A stretch of 29,603 nt of DNA from a virus, in the IMG/VR virus record IMGVR_UViG_3300028025_001179, positions 1 to 29,603 of that record; one strand, 5' to 3'. The position numbers and the translations under genes are program-made. Below are positions 7,998 through 16,958 of the stretch, one piece after another. Under the pieces are notes generated by a model. It did not search any database and had not been told where the DNA came from. It saw nothing but the letters and a program-made list of their open reading frames with translations. Every line of letters begins with the position of its first letter. Position 1 is the stretch's first letter.

Positions 7998-8023
7998 TTG
8001 GTAAAGTTTATTTATTTTACCAA
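7998..8023 (-). other. Inverted repeat between genes 22 and 23
   Basis: Perfect 8-bp stem TTGGTAAA/TTTACCAA with a 10-base loop. The loop contains most of a late-promoter box (8009-8016) and part of the gp22 stop. There is no T-run after it, so it is not a good terminator; it may be an RNA processing or stabilising hairpin at the 5' end of gene 23 mRNA. Confidence 0.55.
8009..8016 (-). promoter_or_regulatory. Probable late promoter for gene 23
   Basis: AATAAATA on the minus strand (7 of 8 to T4 TATAAATA), ending 38 bases before the gp23 ATG and lying across the gp22 stop. T4 gene 23 has a late promoter at the same place. Confidence 0.5.
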
Positions 8024-9280
8024 GGTTTTAGAGATTGTTTGTGCGTACTGAGCAATTGAAGGATCACTAGAAACAGTTTGTTTCTTTTCTTCTTCAATTG
8101 TAATTTCCTCATTCAAAGCAGAGCTATCGGCAGATTTAACAACGTTATTAAAATAAGATTCTCTTAGTGTAACAACTTTGTCTGCAAATTCTTCTTCGGT
8201 GGTAAATTCAACGCTCTCTGCGAGTTGTTTCATCTTTTCCACTTGAGTCTGCGTTAGGCCTTCACATACTGCATGTATAGCCTCGATTTTTTTGTGTTCG
8301 TTTAATTCTTTTTTAAGTTGAATTGCTGAGTTGATTTGGTCATTTAATGATTCTTCTAGTTCATCAACTCTGGTTGTTAATTCTTCAACAACGTCAACTT
8401 TTTCTTCTGGAATGTCAATGTAGTGTTCAACAAACAAGTCGTGTAGACCTTTGATGAAATCTTCTACGATTTCTGCACGTAGGCCTTTTTCAATTGCCAA
8501 TGCATTTTCTTTCATCCATTCTTCAGCCATATAGTTCATGTAGTCATCAACTTTAGATGCCAAATCTTCTTTAACTTCTTCAACAGCTTCTTCAAATTGT
8601 TCGAACAATTCTTCTTGGATATCTTCCAAGATTGCTTCTGTACGAGCAATAACTGCTGATTCAAAAATTGTGGATGCTCTTGTGACAAATTCTTCTGATA
8701 GGTTTTCGCCAGATAAAAGAGCATTGATATCTTGTTCGATATCTTCTTTCATCTTTTGTTTTTTCATCATTTTTTTAATCATTGCTTTGTCTTGAGCGGA
8801 ATCTTCATGACCTTCTTCTTTTTCTGATTCTGCTTCAGTAACAACTTCACCATCTAGTTCTTCTTCTTCTGAAGCATAAGATTGAAATGTTGCACCTGGA
8901 TTTGGTGACATAGTTTGTTTTGCCAATTTAGCCATGATACGGTCACGAATAGAACCGTAATCAGTTGCTGGTTCTTGTGATGTGTTCACCAAGTCGGAAC
9001 GACCTTTAGATTGTTGGTCTGCATCGCCAGACAACTTTGCAGCTGGTTGTGAACCAACTGGTGGTGTTGCTCCTGGTGGAGTTGCTGATGGTACACCTTT
9101 TGTGTAGTCAGGATTCATATCATCCTTTTCTTCAGGTGCATCACCGACTTTACCAACATCTTTTTGACCATAAGCCACAGATGTAGGTAGTTTTGATGGT
9201 TTGTCTTGGCCACCTTGTTTGCCTGAAACATTGCTTGATAGAATGTCTTTAGCGGCTTCGGTCAGATTAAATTTTGCCAT
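8012..9280 (-). CDS. 22: Prohead core scaffold protein gp22
   Basis: Main internal scaffold of the prohead, degraded by gp21 during maturation. It has 422 aa from ATG 9280 (MAKFNLTEAAKDIL), preceded by AAGGAG; an open extension to 9346 lacks a ribosome site and is rejected. T4 gp22 is 269 aa, so this one is long. Residues about 1-150 are low-complexity and Pro/Gly/Ser-rich; the rest is strongly acidic and helical (EELFEQFEEAVEEVKEDL and VEELTTRVDELEESL), ending NEEITIEEEKKQ. A perfect TATAAATA late box lies 30 bases upstream. Place between 21 and 23 plus composition make the call firm. Confidence 0.88.
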   Translation of the reverse strand: MAKFNLTEAAKDILSSNVSGKQGGQDKPSKLPTSVAYGQKDVGKVGDAPEEKDDMNPDYTKGVPSATPPGATPPVGSQPAAKLSGDADQQSKGRSDLVNTSQEPATDYGSIRDRIMAKLAKQTMSPNPGATFQSYASEEEELDGEVVTEAESEKEEGHEDSAQDKAMIKKMMKKQKMKEDIEQDINALLSGENLSEEFVTRASTIFESAVIARTEAILEDIQEELFEQFEEAVEEVKEDLASKVDDYMNYMAEEWMKENALAIEKGLRAEIVEDFIKGLHDLFVEHYIDIPEEKVDVVEELTTRVDELEESLNDQINSAIQLKKELNEHKKIEAIHAVCEGLTQTQVEKMKQLAESVEFTTEEEFADKVVTLRESYFNNVVKSADSSALNEEITIEEEKKQTVSSDPSIAQYAQTISKTLVK

Positions 9281-9309
9281 TTTGAAAATCTCCTTGATTT
9301 TATATTGGA

Positions 9310-9317
9310 TATTTATA
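9310..9317 (-). promoter_or_regulatory. Late promoter for gene 22
   Basis: Perfect TATAAATA on the minus strand immediately after the gp21 stop, 30 bases before the gp22 ATG at 9280. Confidence 0.62.
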
Positions 9318-9318
9318 A

Positions 9319-9963
9319 TTAAAGTTTTTTGACAAATGATTCCCAAATGCGTAGACTTACTTGTTCGATTTCTTTACGTGATGCTTGCTTGATTTCTTGC
9401 TTAGCTTCTTCGTATTGATATTCAGTCCATACGCCATTGACCATCATCCATTCTTTGCCTTCCATAATGCCTTGTACAAAAGCACCTGGTGCTGAAGGGT
9501 CTGCTACGATATCTGCCGCTGTGGCTAGATGGAAGTCTCCTTGAACAACGTTGATTCCGTTTTCCATTTTTAGAGAACCCATACCTCTTGATGATACACC
9601 TAGTTGTGCGCCACCTTCGATAAGATTTCTTGCAATGTTACCCATTGGTGTTTCAAGAATTTTTGCTTTGCCTATCCAAGCATTTCCCTCTTGGCGTAAA
9701 CCCACAATCAAGTGAGATACACGGTCGAGGTTAATAGAAGGGGTGTCTGGATGTCCCAGTTCACCAAAGGCACGATTTTTGGAAATGTATTCTTCATTGT
9801 AACGATTAACTTCATTGCGCATTGTTTCTTCTTTGTACATGCGTTTGTTTTTGTTAACTGCTTCTGCCACAAGAAAAGGACCCTCAATGAAAAGGGTCTT
9901 TTTACCATCTTTTTCTTCTGTAAGATACTGTACAGATTCGGTAAGTTCTCTAATGAGTTTCAT
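9319..9963 (-). CDS. 21: Prohead core protease gp21
   Basis: Serine protease that cleaves scaffold and capsid proteins during head maturation. It has 214 aa (T4: 212). Family landmarks: FIEGPFLVAEAVNKNKRMY near the N-terminus, FGELGHPDTPSINL with probable catalytic His71, and LGVSSRGMGSL with probable catalytic Ser124/125; an acidic residue around D151-D155 (DIVADPSAP) is the likely third member. Start ATG 9963 follows AAGGAAT, eleven bases after the preceding stop. It belongs to the 67-21-22-23 head-assembly cluster. Confidence 0.94.
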   Translation of the reverse strand: MKLIRELTESVQYLTEEKDGKKTLFIEGPFLVAEAVNKNKRMYKEETMRNEVNRYNEEYISKNRAFGELGHPDTPSINLDRVSHLIVGLRQEGNAWIGKAKILETPMGNIARNLIEGGAQLGVSSRGMGSLKMENGINVVQGDFHLATAADIVADPSAPGAFVQGIMEGKEWMMVNGVWTEYQYEEAKQEIKQASRKEIEQVSLRIWESFVKKL

Positions 9964-9973
9964 TCTTTATTCC

Positions 9974-10495
9974 TTATGGTCTTAGACCGTAACTGCCGTA
10001 ATTGAATGCTGCAGGATCATTAAACTGACCACGTTGGTAGTGTTCATTATCTTTACGTAGTTCCAATATAATTGTATAGCAACTGTTTGCAACCATGCCT
10101 CTTGTAATAATACCAATATCACCTTTACAACCTGCTGTACCTTTAGCCTGATTGGGAATTGTTGTCCAGTTACCAGCACCGTCATATTCGCCGTTGCCAT
10201 TCAAGTGATAAATGTAACTTACAGTGTCGGCATTCCAGAACAATGATACCTGACCAGTTGTATCACAATCATACCACATACGATTTACTGCCAATCCATA
10301 AAAAGATAAAGGCCCTGTATTTGCAGTTGACGAAAGTAAATTGGCTTTAGAACTATCCAATGCACCATAAAGAGTGTTTGCTTGGATTCTGTCAGGGTCA
10401 TTTTCTTGACCAGTGCCATCAAAAAGTCCAGTTAATTTAATAACTACATGTTCAGTTGTATCTTTAATGACTTGATAACCTAATGTATTTGCCAT
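9974..10495 (-). CDS. Conserved virion structural protein of unknown role
   Basis: A 173-aa soluble protein with no signal peptide or membrane segment. Seen: MANTLGYQVIKDTTEHVVIKLTG, repeated Gly/Asn/Asp turns, three Cys (in YDCD, AGCKGD and NSCY), and a C-terminal FNYGSYGLRP. The composition is that of a beta-sandwich virion protein, and proteins of this look lie beside the head genes in aquatic T4-like phages. It occupies the place where T4 has gene 68 but does not resemble gp68. A head decoration or tail-associated role is inferred only from position. Confidence 0.65.
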   Translation of the reverse strand: MANTLGYQVIKDTTEHVVIKLTGLFDGTGQENDPDRIQANTLYGALDSSKANLLSSTANTGPLSFYGLAVNRMWYDCDTTGQVSLFWNADTVSYIYHLNGNGEYDGAGNWTTIPNQAKGTAGCKGDIGIITRGMVANSCYTIILELRKDNEHYQRGQFNDPAAFNYGSYGLRP

Positions 10496-10507
10496 TTGTT
10501 TTTCCTA

Positions 10508-10678
10508 TTATTCTTCGGTTTGTTCTTCTGGTTTAGCAATTAAATTCAAAGCAACTTCTTGTCTTTTTGTTTCAATATGTGCCATTACTTTGTCATGAAT
10601 ACCGGCATACAAAGCGTCACGCACTGAAGTGCCATTGTTTTGTGCTGCGAAATCTATAATTGCTCTTGCGTTTTCCAT
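10508..10678 (-). CDS. 67: Small prohead core protein, gp67-like
   Basis: A 56-aa ORF starting MENARAIIDFAAQNN, followed by a helix (AGIHDKVMAHIETKRQEVALNLI) and ending in an acidic tail PEEQTEE. T4 gp67 (80 aa) has the same plan, a short amphipathic helix with the pattern IxxxKxxIAxNxL then an acidic tail, and sits at the same place between 20 and 21. It starts at ATG 10678 with a GGGAGAA ribosome site and a perfect late box 21 bases upstream. Expected role: minor core component and head-length control. Sequence similarity is short, so identity is moderate. Confidence 0.65.
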   Translation of the reverse strand: MENARAIIDFAAQNNGTSVRDALYAGIHDKVMAHIETKRQEVALNLIAKPEEQTEE

Positions 10679-10698
10679 AATTTTTCTCCCGATTAAAC

Positions 10699-10706
10699 TA
10701 TTTATA
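10699..10706 (-). promoter_or_regulatory. Late promoter for gp67-like gene and gene 21
   Basis: Perfect TATAAATA on the minus strand, overlapping the gp20 stop (10702-10704) and 21 bases before the gp67-like ATG. Confidence 0.62.
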
Positions 10707-12399
10707 ATATACGTTTCAATTTAGTGAAGGTTTCTTCTTTTTTAGGTGCCGCTTTGGCTGCCTGCATATCAAGTTCATGTTGGTGTTCAGCATTAGCTTG
10801 GTCAATATCTAATTGATTTTGCTGTTGTTGTGCCTGTGCATCTGTCTGTACTGATGCTGCCATCTGTTGTGAAGCAATATCATTTGTAACACCAACTGGT
10901 AAACCAAGACCTTGTTCTTTCTCATCTTCCATTTCAGTTTGCATTTCTTTGATTTCATCATCTGTCAAACGCAATACATTTCTTTGTATCCATGCATGAG
11001 AGAAATATCTACCTGTGTAGGAATCAACAGAACTTAATAATGTTAATCTGTTGGTCATCAACTCAGCATCTTTTAATTCTTCAAAATTATTATCTTGAAT
11101 AAAATTATAATGAATGTATTGTTTGAAGTCATCAAATTCTTCAGAAGTACAGATACCTTTTAATACACACTGCACACGCAATGCTTGATTAAATGTATCA
11201 GAAAACTTGTTACGTAATCTAGCAACAAACTTAGAGAACTTCAATTCGTCACGAGTAATTTCAGTAGTTCTGCCCAATGAGAATGCTTGATTCGGTTCTA
11301 AACGAGAAACTGGTACACTCAAAGCACCATACAATTTCTTTTGGAAGTACTTAACATCTTCCAACTCACCAAGGTTTTGTCCGCCTGGTAGTGTAGTAAT
11401 CTCTGTACCTTTGCCGCCTTCTCTACGTGGTAACCAAAAGTCTTCCATCATTGATAGGAACTTACGGTCGTCACGGACTTCACCAGTGTTAGCATCATAG
11501 ACAAGTTTGTTTTTATACTTGACCATAATGTCACGTAGATATTGTTCTGCTTTCAACTTTGGTAAGTTACCAACGTCAATATAGAAAATACGGCGTTCAG
11601 GTGCTCTTGATATACGATAGATAACAGTTGCATCTTCAATCATACGTAACTGATTCAAAGGCTTGATAGCCTTGTGTAAGTATGATAATACAACAGCACG
11701 GCGAGCATCCATCAAACCAGAAGATACTGAAATGATAGAATCAGTTGTAATACGAACACCTACAGGACCATAGTTGGAAGAAGAACCTGATACTACCTTA
11801 TCGTTGTAAATATAGTATTCATTTACAGTATCAACAAGGTCTACACCTGTACGTTCATCTCTTTGTTTCTTAATTTCACGAACTTTACGTAATTTACGTG
11901 GGTCAATATAACGTAGTTCTTTAATACCAGCAACAGGATTATCTTTATCAATAATCATATGGTAGAATAATCTACCATCAATGTAGTATCTACGAAAAAT
12001 GTCTTGTGCCATATTGCCATAATTCAATAGATTCAATATGGTTTGAAATTCTGCCTTGATGGCTTTCTTAATTTTTTCTGGTTGTTCTAGATTATCTAAA
12101 ACAATTTCAGTAATTTTACCATCATCGTCTTTAACAATTGCTTCATTAACAATATCATCTATTGCAGATTCAATTTCAGGTTGCATGGCCATTTCACGGT
12201 AACGAGAAATTAGTTCTACCTCGTTTTTAGCAGTACCGTCCAAGTCAACATATGTACCATAATAAGCAGCAGATTGTATAGTTAATGCGCCGTCATCAGA
12301 AACAGGAGGCGTGAAAGATTGCTGAACGGATTTTTCCTGTTCAGTCTGGTCACGGGATATCGTAAATCCAAAAAGTGAAAATTTATTTGTAGTTGCCAT
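10702..12399 (-). CDS. 20: Portal vertex protein gp20
   Basis: Dodecameric portal through which DNA is packaged and ejected, and the nucleation point for prohead assembly. It has 565 aa (T4: 524). Landmarks: MQPEIESAIDDIVNEAI, YIDPRKLRKVREIKK, YRISRAPERRIFYIDVGNLP, WLPRREGGKGTEI and LSVPVSRLEP. The C-terminal 60 residues are Gln/Ala-rich (AQQQQNQLDIDQANAEHQH), longer than in T4 and probably the core-facing tail. ATG 12399 follows AAGAAGGAA. It is separated from gene 19 by a terminator-like hairpin. Confidence 0.97.
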   Translation of the reverse strand: MATTNKFSLFGFTISRDQTEQEKSVQQSFTPPVSDDGALTIQSAAYYGTYVDLDGTAKNEVELISRYREMAMQPEIESAIDDIVNEAIVKDDDGKITEIVLDNLEQPEKIKKAIKAEFQTILNLLNYGNMAQDIFRRYYIDGRLFYHMIIDKDNPVAGIKELRYIDPRKLRKVREIKKQRDERTGVDLVDTVNEYYIYNDKVVSGSSSNYGPVGVRITTDSIISVSSGLMDARRAVVLSYLHKAIKPLNQLRMIEDATVIYRISRAPERRIFYIDVGNLPKLKAEQYLRDIMVKYKNKLVYDANTGEVRDDRKFLSMMEDFWLPRREGGKGTEITTLPGGQNLGELEDVKYFQKKLYGALSVPVSRLEPNQAFSLGRTTEITRDELKFSKFVARLRNKFSDTFNQALRVQCVLKGICTSEEFDDFKQYIHYNFIQDNNFEELKDAELMTNRLTLLSSVDSYTGRYFSHAWIQRNVLRLTDDEIKEMQTEMEDEKEQGLGLPVGVTNDIASQQMAASVQTDAQAQQQQNQLDIDQANAEHQHELDMQAAKAAPKKEETFTKLKRIL

Positions 12400-12429
12400 A
12401 TTTCCTTCTTAATAATAAAATCAAATAAT

Positions 12430-12454
12430 CATAAAGGAGGGCACTAGGCCCTCC
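12430..12454 (-). terminator. Terminator-like hairpin after gene 19
   Basis: On the minus strand, GGAGGGC/GCCCTCC (12454-12436), a perfect 7-bp GC-rich stem with a 5-base loop, then TTTATGATTATTTGATTTT. The T-tract is interrupted, so termination may be partial, letting some gp19 transcripts continue into gp20. Confidence 0.65.
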
Positions 12455-12463
12455 GCATATAAA

Positions 12464-13006
12464 TCAAGTAGTTGTATTGGCTTCCCAATATTGATAAGCA
12501 AACGTTGTTTGGAATTCTTCCATTGTGTCGTTTGAACCCCAATCTAATTCGATGGGTGCCAAATCTATTGGAAATAAACCAACAAATCTGTAAGTCTTTA
12601 AAATGTCTCCAGCTTTACCAAATTGTGTAACAACTCCATCTGCTGTATAAGATGTTGGTCTGTTTGCTGTAGCATTACGGACGTTGGATGTATTGCTATT
12701 GATAGCATTCATCCATGATTCTAAAGAATTTCTAATAACGAAATCTTCATCATTGATGATTGTTAAAGACCAATCTGCAAATGTTCTGTTTCCAGCAAAT
12801 TTCAATTCACGACCAAAATAATTAACAGGTACAGTTCCAATAGAAGAACCAGGTAACTGTGCTGCTTTGGCCATAAATGTTGTTTTTTGTCCTGCTAGAG
12901 AACCATTAGCTGCGATGATTGGAAAAACTAAAGAGACAGAGAATAGATTAGGACGGGCACCGTCTCCAACCATATTTGCTCTGAATTCTGCTACGTTAAA
13001 TGCCAT
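12464..13006 (-). CDS. 19: Tail tube protein gp19
   Basis: Subunit of the inner tail tube. It has 180 aa (T4: 163). It aligns along its length with T4 gp19: ARPNLFSVSL, FMAKAAQLPGSSIGTVPV, FAGNRTFADWSLTIIND, VTQFGKAGDILKTYRFVGLFP and LDWGSNDTMEEFQTTFAYQYWE. ATG 13006 has AGGAG upstream, and a late-type box sits at 13027-13034. It lies directly after the sheath gene, as in all T4-like phages. Confidence 0.96.
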   Translation of the reverse strand: MAFNVAEFRANMVGDGARPNLFSVSLVFPIIAANGSLAGQKTTFMAKAAQLPGSSIGTVPVNYFGRELKFAGNRTFADWSLTIINDEDFVIRNSLESWMNAINSNTSNVRNATANRPTSYTADGVVTQFGKAGDILKTYRFVGLFPIDLAPIELDWGSNDTMEEFQTTFAYQYWEANTTT

Positions 13007-13026
13007 TGTTTTCTCCTATTTCGTTT

Positions 13027-13034
13027 TATTTATT
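13027..13034 (-). promoter_or_regulatory. Probable late promoter for gene 19
   Basis: AATAAATA on the minus strand (7 of 8), overlapping the gp18 stop and 21 bases before the gp19 ATG. Confidence 0.5.
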
Positions 13035-14763
13035 AAGCTGCGCCAACGATTGTTGTGAAATCAACGCCAGTCGCAACAGCAACAAAGTTTAATTGAATGT
13101 AATTAATTGAACGAGCAGGTTTAATGTAGATATCACCAACAAAACGGTTGCCATCAATAACTTGTGGAGTATTGTTTGTAGTGTCACATACCACTTTAAA
13201 GTCTGTGACACCACGGCGACCTTGTACATCACGTAAGAATGGTGTAACTAAGGAAACAAACTGTGCTCTAGTAAATTCATCATTCAATTCAAACAATGAA
13301 AATTTAGCAGCATTAGAAATAGCTCTTTCTAGTGTGATAAACAATCTACGTACATTGATACGGTCAAATGCTGATGGTTTGTTTTGTAGTGTTTTATCAC
13401 CATAAAGAACAACACCTTGGCCAGGGAATGATACGATAGGATTTACACCAGAAGAATAAATTGTATCTCTTTCTGATTTACTTGGATTCCATGCAAGTTT
13501 AATTGCATTTTTAATTTGTCCACGGTTCAAACCAGCAGGTGAATACCATGGTTCTCTTGCAGTATCTGTAGCTACACATATACCAGCAATGTCGCCGTTC
13601 AATGGAATCCAACGATATACATTGTTGTACTTGTCGTATTGATATTTCCAACCAGAATCTGCAACAACATAAGAAGATTTTGTTAAAGAATCTGCCCATG
13701 CGTTAATTAGTGTGGTTTCTTGGCCTGTTTTATTAATAACAGCTGAAGATGGAGGTGATACGAATACCACACAATCTCTACGTGCATCGGTCAACGGGTC
13801 TGGATTAGCAATATTGCTGATAATATAATTTTGTAAAGTTGTATTGGCATCAGCAGTTATTACTAATGAAACATCAATTGCATCTTTATTTTTGAACTGG
13901 TCGTATGCAGTTTGTAGGTTACCAGTTGTTGGTACTGCATCTGACCCATTAATCAAAGCAGTTGTAAGATTACCGTTTGAGTATGTACTTGTGCTAATTC
14001 TTGCAAACGTTCTGCCTGCAGCGGTTTGACCCCATGTAGAAGAAGTATTTGAATAATCTACTGGATCGGTTGCATAAATGTATTGTGATTGATTAAACAA
14101 TACTTGTTTATAATAATTTGTATTGCCATCTAATGTTGCATTAATAGCTTTAGATACGAATCCAAATGTTTCAAGTACAGTGTTTGCAATACCTGTAAAT
14201 TTGCCTGTGCCATCAATAACAACAATATGGAACTCATCATTTGCTCCCGATTGTGCAGCGGTATATGCAGATGTTGTTGGTGCAGATTGGAAATAATTCT
14301 TGTATGTCCACTGATTGAACAATGTGGTATTTGCAGAATCAAATACTTCAACTCTGATATTATTACCTAAAGATCCTGGATATTTTGCAATAAAAGAACC
14401 ATAAGTATTGGCATTATTTTGATTTAACAAACTAATTTCAAAGTTTGATGTGTTTAATACCTGTACATTTGCAGAAGCGGTTGCATTGTTTGATGTTGTG
14501 CCTACCGCACGAACAGTTTTCAAATTATTACCATAAGATAAGAAATTTGAAGCTGTAAAGAAAGACACTGCTGAGTCAGAATCTGGACCCAAAGGTGCAA
14601 AAGTTCTAGCTAAACTTAACTCACTGTCAATAGACATTATTTGATTGGCTGGTCCCCATGGGAATGTTCCAGCAAAAGCACCGGCTGTAGTTAGAACTGA
14701 AGGTACGACTGTAGTTAAGTCAACTTCTGTTACATTTACGCCTGGAGAGATTTGAAACGCCAT
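13033..14763 (-). CDS. 18: Contractile tail sheath protein gp18
   Basis: Forms the contractile sheath around the tube. It has 576 aa (T4: 659). Landmarks: FQISPGVNVTEVDLTTVVP at the N-terminus, which carries the inter-subunit linker strand, then GTFPWGPANQ, and the conserved C-terminal core KPSAFDRINVRRLFITLERAI, FELNDEFTRAQF and DIYIKPARSINYIQLNF. The middle, about residues 80-350, is the variable protruding domain. ATG 14763 follows AAGGAG. A CATAAATA late box lies 55 bases upstream. Confidence 0.96.
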   Translation of the reverse strand: MAFQISPGVNVTEVDLTTVVPSVLTTAGAFAGTFPWGPANQIMSIDSELSLARTFAPLGPDSDSAVSFFTASNFLSYGNNLKTVRAVGTTSNNATASANVQVLNTSNFEISLLNQNNANTYGSFIAKYPGSLGNNIRVEVFDSANTTLFNQWTYKNYFQSAPTTSAYTAAQSGANDEFHIVVIDGTGKFTGIANTVLETFGFVSKAINATLDGNTNYYKQVLFNQSQYIYATDPVDYSNTSSTWGQTAAGRTFARISTSTYSNGNLTTALINGSDAVPTTGNLQTAYDQFKNKDAIDVSLVITADANTTLQNYIISNIANPDPLTDARRDCVVFVSPPSSAVINKTGQETTLINAWADSLTKSSYVVADSGWKYQYDKYNNVYRWIPLNGDIAGICVATDTAREPWYSPAGLNRGQIKNAIKLAWNPSKSERDTIYSSGVNPIVSFPGQGVVLYGDKTLQNKPSAFDRINVRRLFITLERAISNAAKFSLFELNDEFTRAQFVSLVTPFLRDVQGRRGVTDFKVVCDTTNNTPQVIDGNRFVGDIYIKPARSINYIQLNFVAVATGVDFTTIVGAA

Positions 14764-14817
14764 TTTATTCTCCTTGAATTATTATGTGTTCTGTAGGTAA
14801 TAAAGATACCATAGTGA

Positions 14818-14825
14818 TATTTATG
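14818..14825 (-). promoter_or_regulatory. Probable late promoter for gene 18
   Basis: CATAAATA on the minus strand (7 of 8) in the 73-base gap between genes 17 and 18. Confidence 0.5.
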
Positions 14826-14836
14826 AAAGCAGGTAT

Positions 14837-16534
14837 TTACAACCTGTTATGTAGGTCTTTTATGAACTTTGAATATGTTTCGGAACCATCAGCAACTTCC
14901 CAAAGGTCTCCTCCCATCATCTCAAATTCGTGGTCCAAACCATCTTCTATGATTGGTGCTGGTAAAATATCGTCATCCATCTGATTCATATTCTCTAACT
15001 GAATCTGTTTACGGATGTCGTGGTTGACAATTTCTTTGAAATATTGTTGAGTAGTTACCCAAGAAAAGATGACCAAAGACATTACCATGTCGTCATTGGC
15101 ACCTTGTTCAGCAGAAAAAGAATTCTTTTGTTGAATGAAAGTTGTCAATTCGGAGTATGTATCAAAATCGTTAATTATAAGTTTGTCACCTTCAATCAAA
15201 GTTTTAAGGTTTGAACAACCAATTGCCTTGACCTGCGGTGACATTTTCAGTCCCATCTGGATACCACGTGCAAAACCAGCTGATAGTTGTTGTGGTTTCT
15301 TATTACCTGTAAAGATTTTCCATAAATTTTCATATTCAAAGTCGGTGTGTAATGACTCTGCCACTTGTGGATTGTTATTAATCTCTACCAATATATACGC
15401 ATCATTGTAATATCTGGCAGTATTATAGATGACGGTTGGAAAAAGAATTGGTGTAATTGACGAACTCTTATATGTGGCAACTTGTTTGTATGGTGTCTGT
15501 GAGATATCAATAACCGAAAAAGCAGAACAGTCCAGGTTTTTACCTTCAGAAACGTCTACGGTTATACAATATAAGTGGTCAGATTTAGATTCATTGGTGC
15601 CTTCTTTGACTGGATGTTCATAGATTTTTAGCAAATCATGTTGGTCAACAGGGTCTTTGTATACCAGACTTTGTAATTTGTAACCAGAAATAAGTGTATT
15701 AGATGAGCCCAAGAACTCAGTTTCAAACTCCTGTGAGAACTGACGTTCAGAAGTGTTACGGATTGTTTCTTCTTTCCATTTCTCATCACGGCCTGGTACC
15801 ATAGACCAATGAATCTCAAAGTTCACATAATTGTTTTTCTTGTTGATTGAATCCATCCACAACTTGTAGAATAAATTCATACCGTTCGGAGTGGAAACAA
15901 TAATAATTTTGGTCTTTTTACCGGATGAAATTACAGGGTAAACAGAGTTAAAGAATTCTTCAGCGATGTTTGTTGGAACGAAAGCGAATTCGTCTAAGAA
16001 TACAATGTTAAAAGAACCACCACGAATGGCGGAACTAGATGTGGATGCAGCGATAATCTTAGACCCATTCTCTAGTTCTACGTTACCTTTGTTCCAGGTA
16101 ACCACACCTTGTTGAAGCCACATTGGTAGATTTTCATATGCCAATTGATACTTAGATAAAATATCACGAGCAAGAGAACCTTTGTTGGCTAGAACGGCAC
16201 AGTTTTGTTGGTCAGTAAAGATGGTTGCCCATAGCATATAAGCCACAGTGGTTGTTGTTTTACCAACCTGACGGGGGCATTTTGTAATGACAAAACGATT
16301 GTTTGCAAAGAGCTTCAACATTTGCTCTTGAAACTTCCACATTTTGAAGTTGATTAGACCTTCATCAACGTTGACAATCTTTATATAATTTTTGGCAAAA
16401 TAGATTGGGTCTTTAGAACACTTAATGTATTCTGCAACTTGTTCTTCTGTGTATTCTACCTTGACGCCTGCCTTTTTAAGTAAAGGATTGTCACGATAGG
16501 CTTCACCGTATTTTAAGTCAACATCTTCAATCAT
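14837..16534 (-). CDS. 17: Large terminase gp17
   Basis: Packaging motor ATPase and headful nuclease that docks on the portal. It has 565 aa (T4: 610). ATPase motifs: Walker A CPRQVGKTT (86-94), Walker B IVFLDE (177-182), and coupling motif STPNG (214-218). The RNase H-like nuclease has its acidic residues in TVDVSEG, ILVEINNN and GANDDMVMSL. ATG 16534 overlaps the gp16 stop (ATGA), so large and small subunits are translationally coupled. Confidence 0.97.
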   Translation of the reverse strand: MIEDVDLKYGEAYRDNPLLKKAGVKVEYTEEQVAEYIKCSKDPIYFAKNYIKIVNVDEGLINFKMWKFQEQMLKLFANNRFVITKCPRQVGKTTTTVAYMLWATIFTDQQNCAVLANKGSLARDILSKYQLAYENLPMWLQQGVVTWNKGNVELENGSKIIAASTSSSAIRGGSFNIVFLDEFAFVPTNIAEEFFNSVYPVISSGKKTKIIIVSTPNGMNLFYKLWMDSINKKNNYVNFEIHWSMVPGRDEKWKEETIRNTSERQFSQEFETEFLGSSNTLISGYKLQSLVYKDPVDQHDLLKIYEHPVKEGTNESKSDHLYCITVDVSEGKNLDCSAFSVIDISQTPYKQVATYKSSSITPILFPTVIYNTARYYNDAYILVEINNNPQVAESLHTDFEYENLWKIFTGNKKPQQLSAGFARGIQMGLKMSPQVKAIGCSNLKTLIEGDKLIINDFDTYSELTTFIQQKNSFSAEQGANDDMVMSLVIFSWVTTQQYFKEIVNHDIRKQIQLENMNQMDDDILPAPIIEDGLDHEFEMMGGDLWEVADGSETYSKFIKDLHNRL

Positions 16535-16944
16535 TCTTTACTTTGTAAAAATTTATTTAACTCGGCAGTTGAACCAACAAAGATGGCTTTGTCAATCTTG
16601 GTATCGCCATCTTTTTTCTTACCATCCATATCACGCATTTGTTTTTGTATACCTAATAATTCTTTGTTTGCATCTACCATATTTTTGAGTAATGTGCCAT
16701 AGACCTCAAATGCTCTGGGGTGTTGACCTGCTTTGGCTACTTTAAGAATTTCTTCCATGGCTTCTTTGCCTTGGTCAATAATCTCTTGCAAGTTTTCTTT
16801 AGACTGTTGATACGCATCATTCAGGTCTTGTTTTATATCAGGCTCATTATAATTTACTGTAACAACAGCAGAAGGTTTTTTCTTTTCTTCTTCCACTGGT
16901 GTTACATCAAATATTTTTTCCATGTTTTTGTCAAATGTGTTCAT
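16531..16944 (-). CDS. 16: Small terminase gp16
   Basis: Recognises phage DNA and stimulates gp17. It has 137 aa (T4: 164). It is mostly helical: an N-terminal acidic and Lys-rich part, then NDAYQQSKENLQEIIDQGKEAM, RAFEVYGTLLKNMVDANKELLGIQKQM, and a charged C-terminal tail. This central helical pair is the oligomerisation core of T4-type small terminases. It starts at ATG 16944, 14 bases after gp15, and overlaps gp17. Confidence 0.9.
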   Translation of the reverse strand: MNTFDKNMEKIFDVTPVEEEKKKPSAVVTVNYNEPDIKQDLNDAYQQSKENLQEIIDQGKEAMEEILKVAKAGQHPRAFEVYGTLLKNMVDANKELLGIQKQMRDMDGKKKDGDTKIDKAIFVGSTAELNKFLQSKE

Positions 16945-16958
16945 ATTATTTTACTCAT

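Noticed and set aside
8595-8610. Perfect 16-bp palindrome AATTGTTCGAACAATT
   Set aside because: It lies inside gp22 coding sequence in a Glu/Phe-rich repeat and has no partner site; chance or codon bias explains it.
9281-9346. Upstream extension of gp22 (22 more codons)
   Set aside because: It crosses the late promoter and lacks a ribosome site; MAKFNLTEAAKD at 9280 has AAGGAG and family-like sequence.
9328-9356. TTGACA with TAGACT at 17-base spacing on the plus strand
   Set aside because: The -10 box has two mismatches and lies within the gp21 coding end, without the ATGT element seen in the other two promoters.
12458-12465. TATAAATC late-like box on the plus strand
   Set aside because: No plus-strand gene follows, and it overlaps the gp19 stop region; likely chance in AT-rich sequence.
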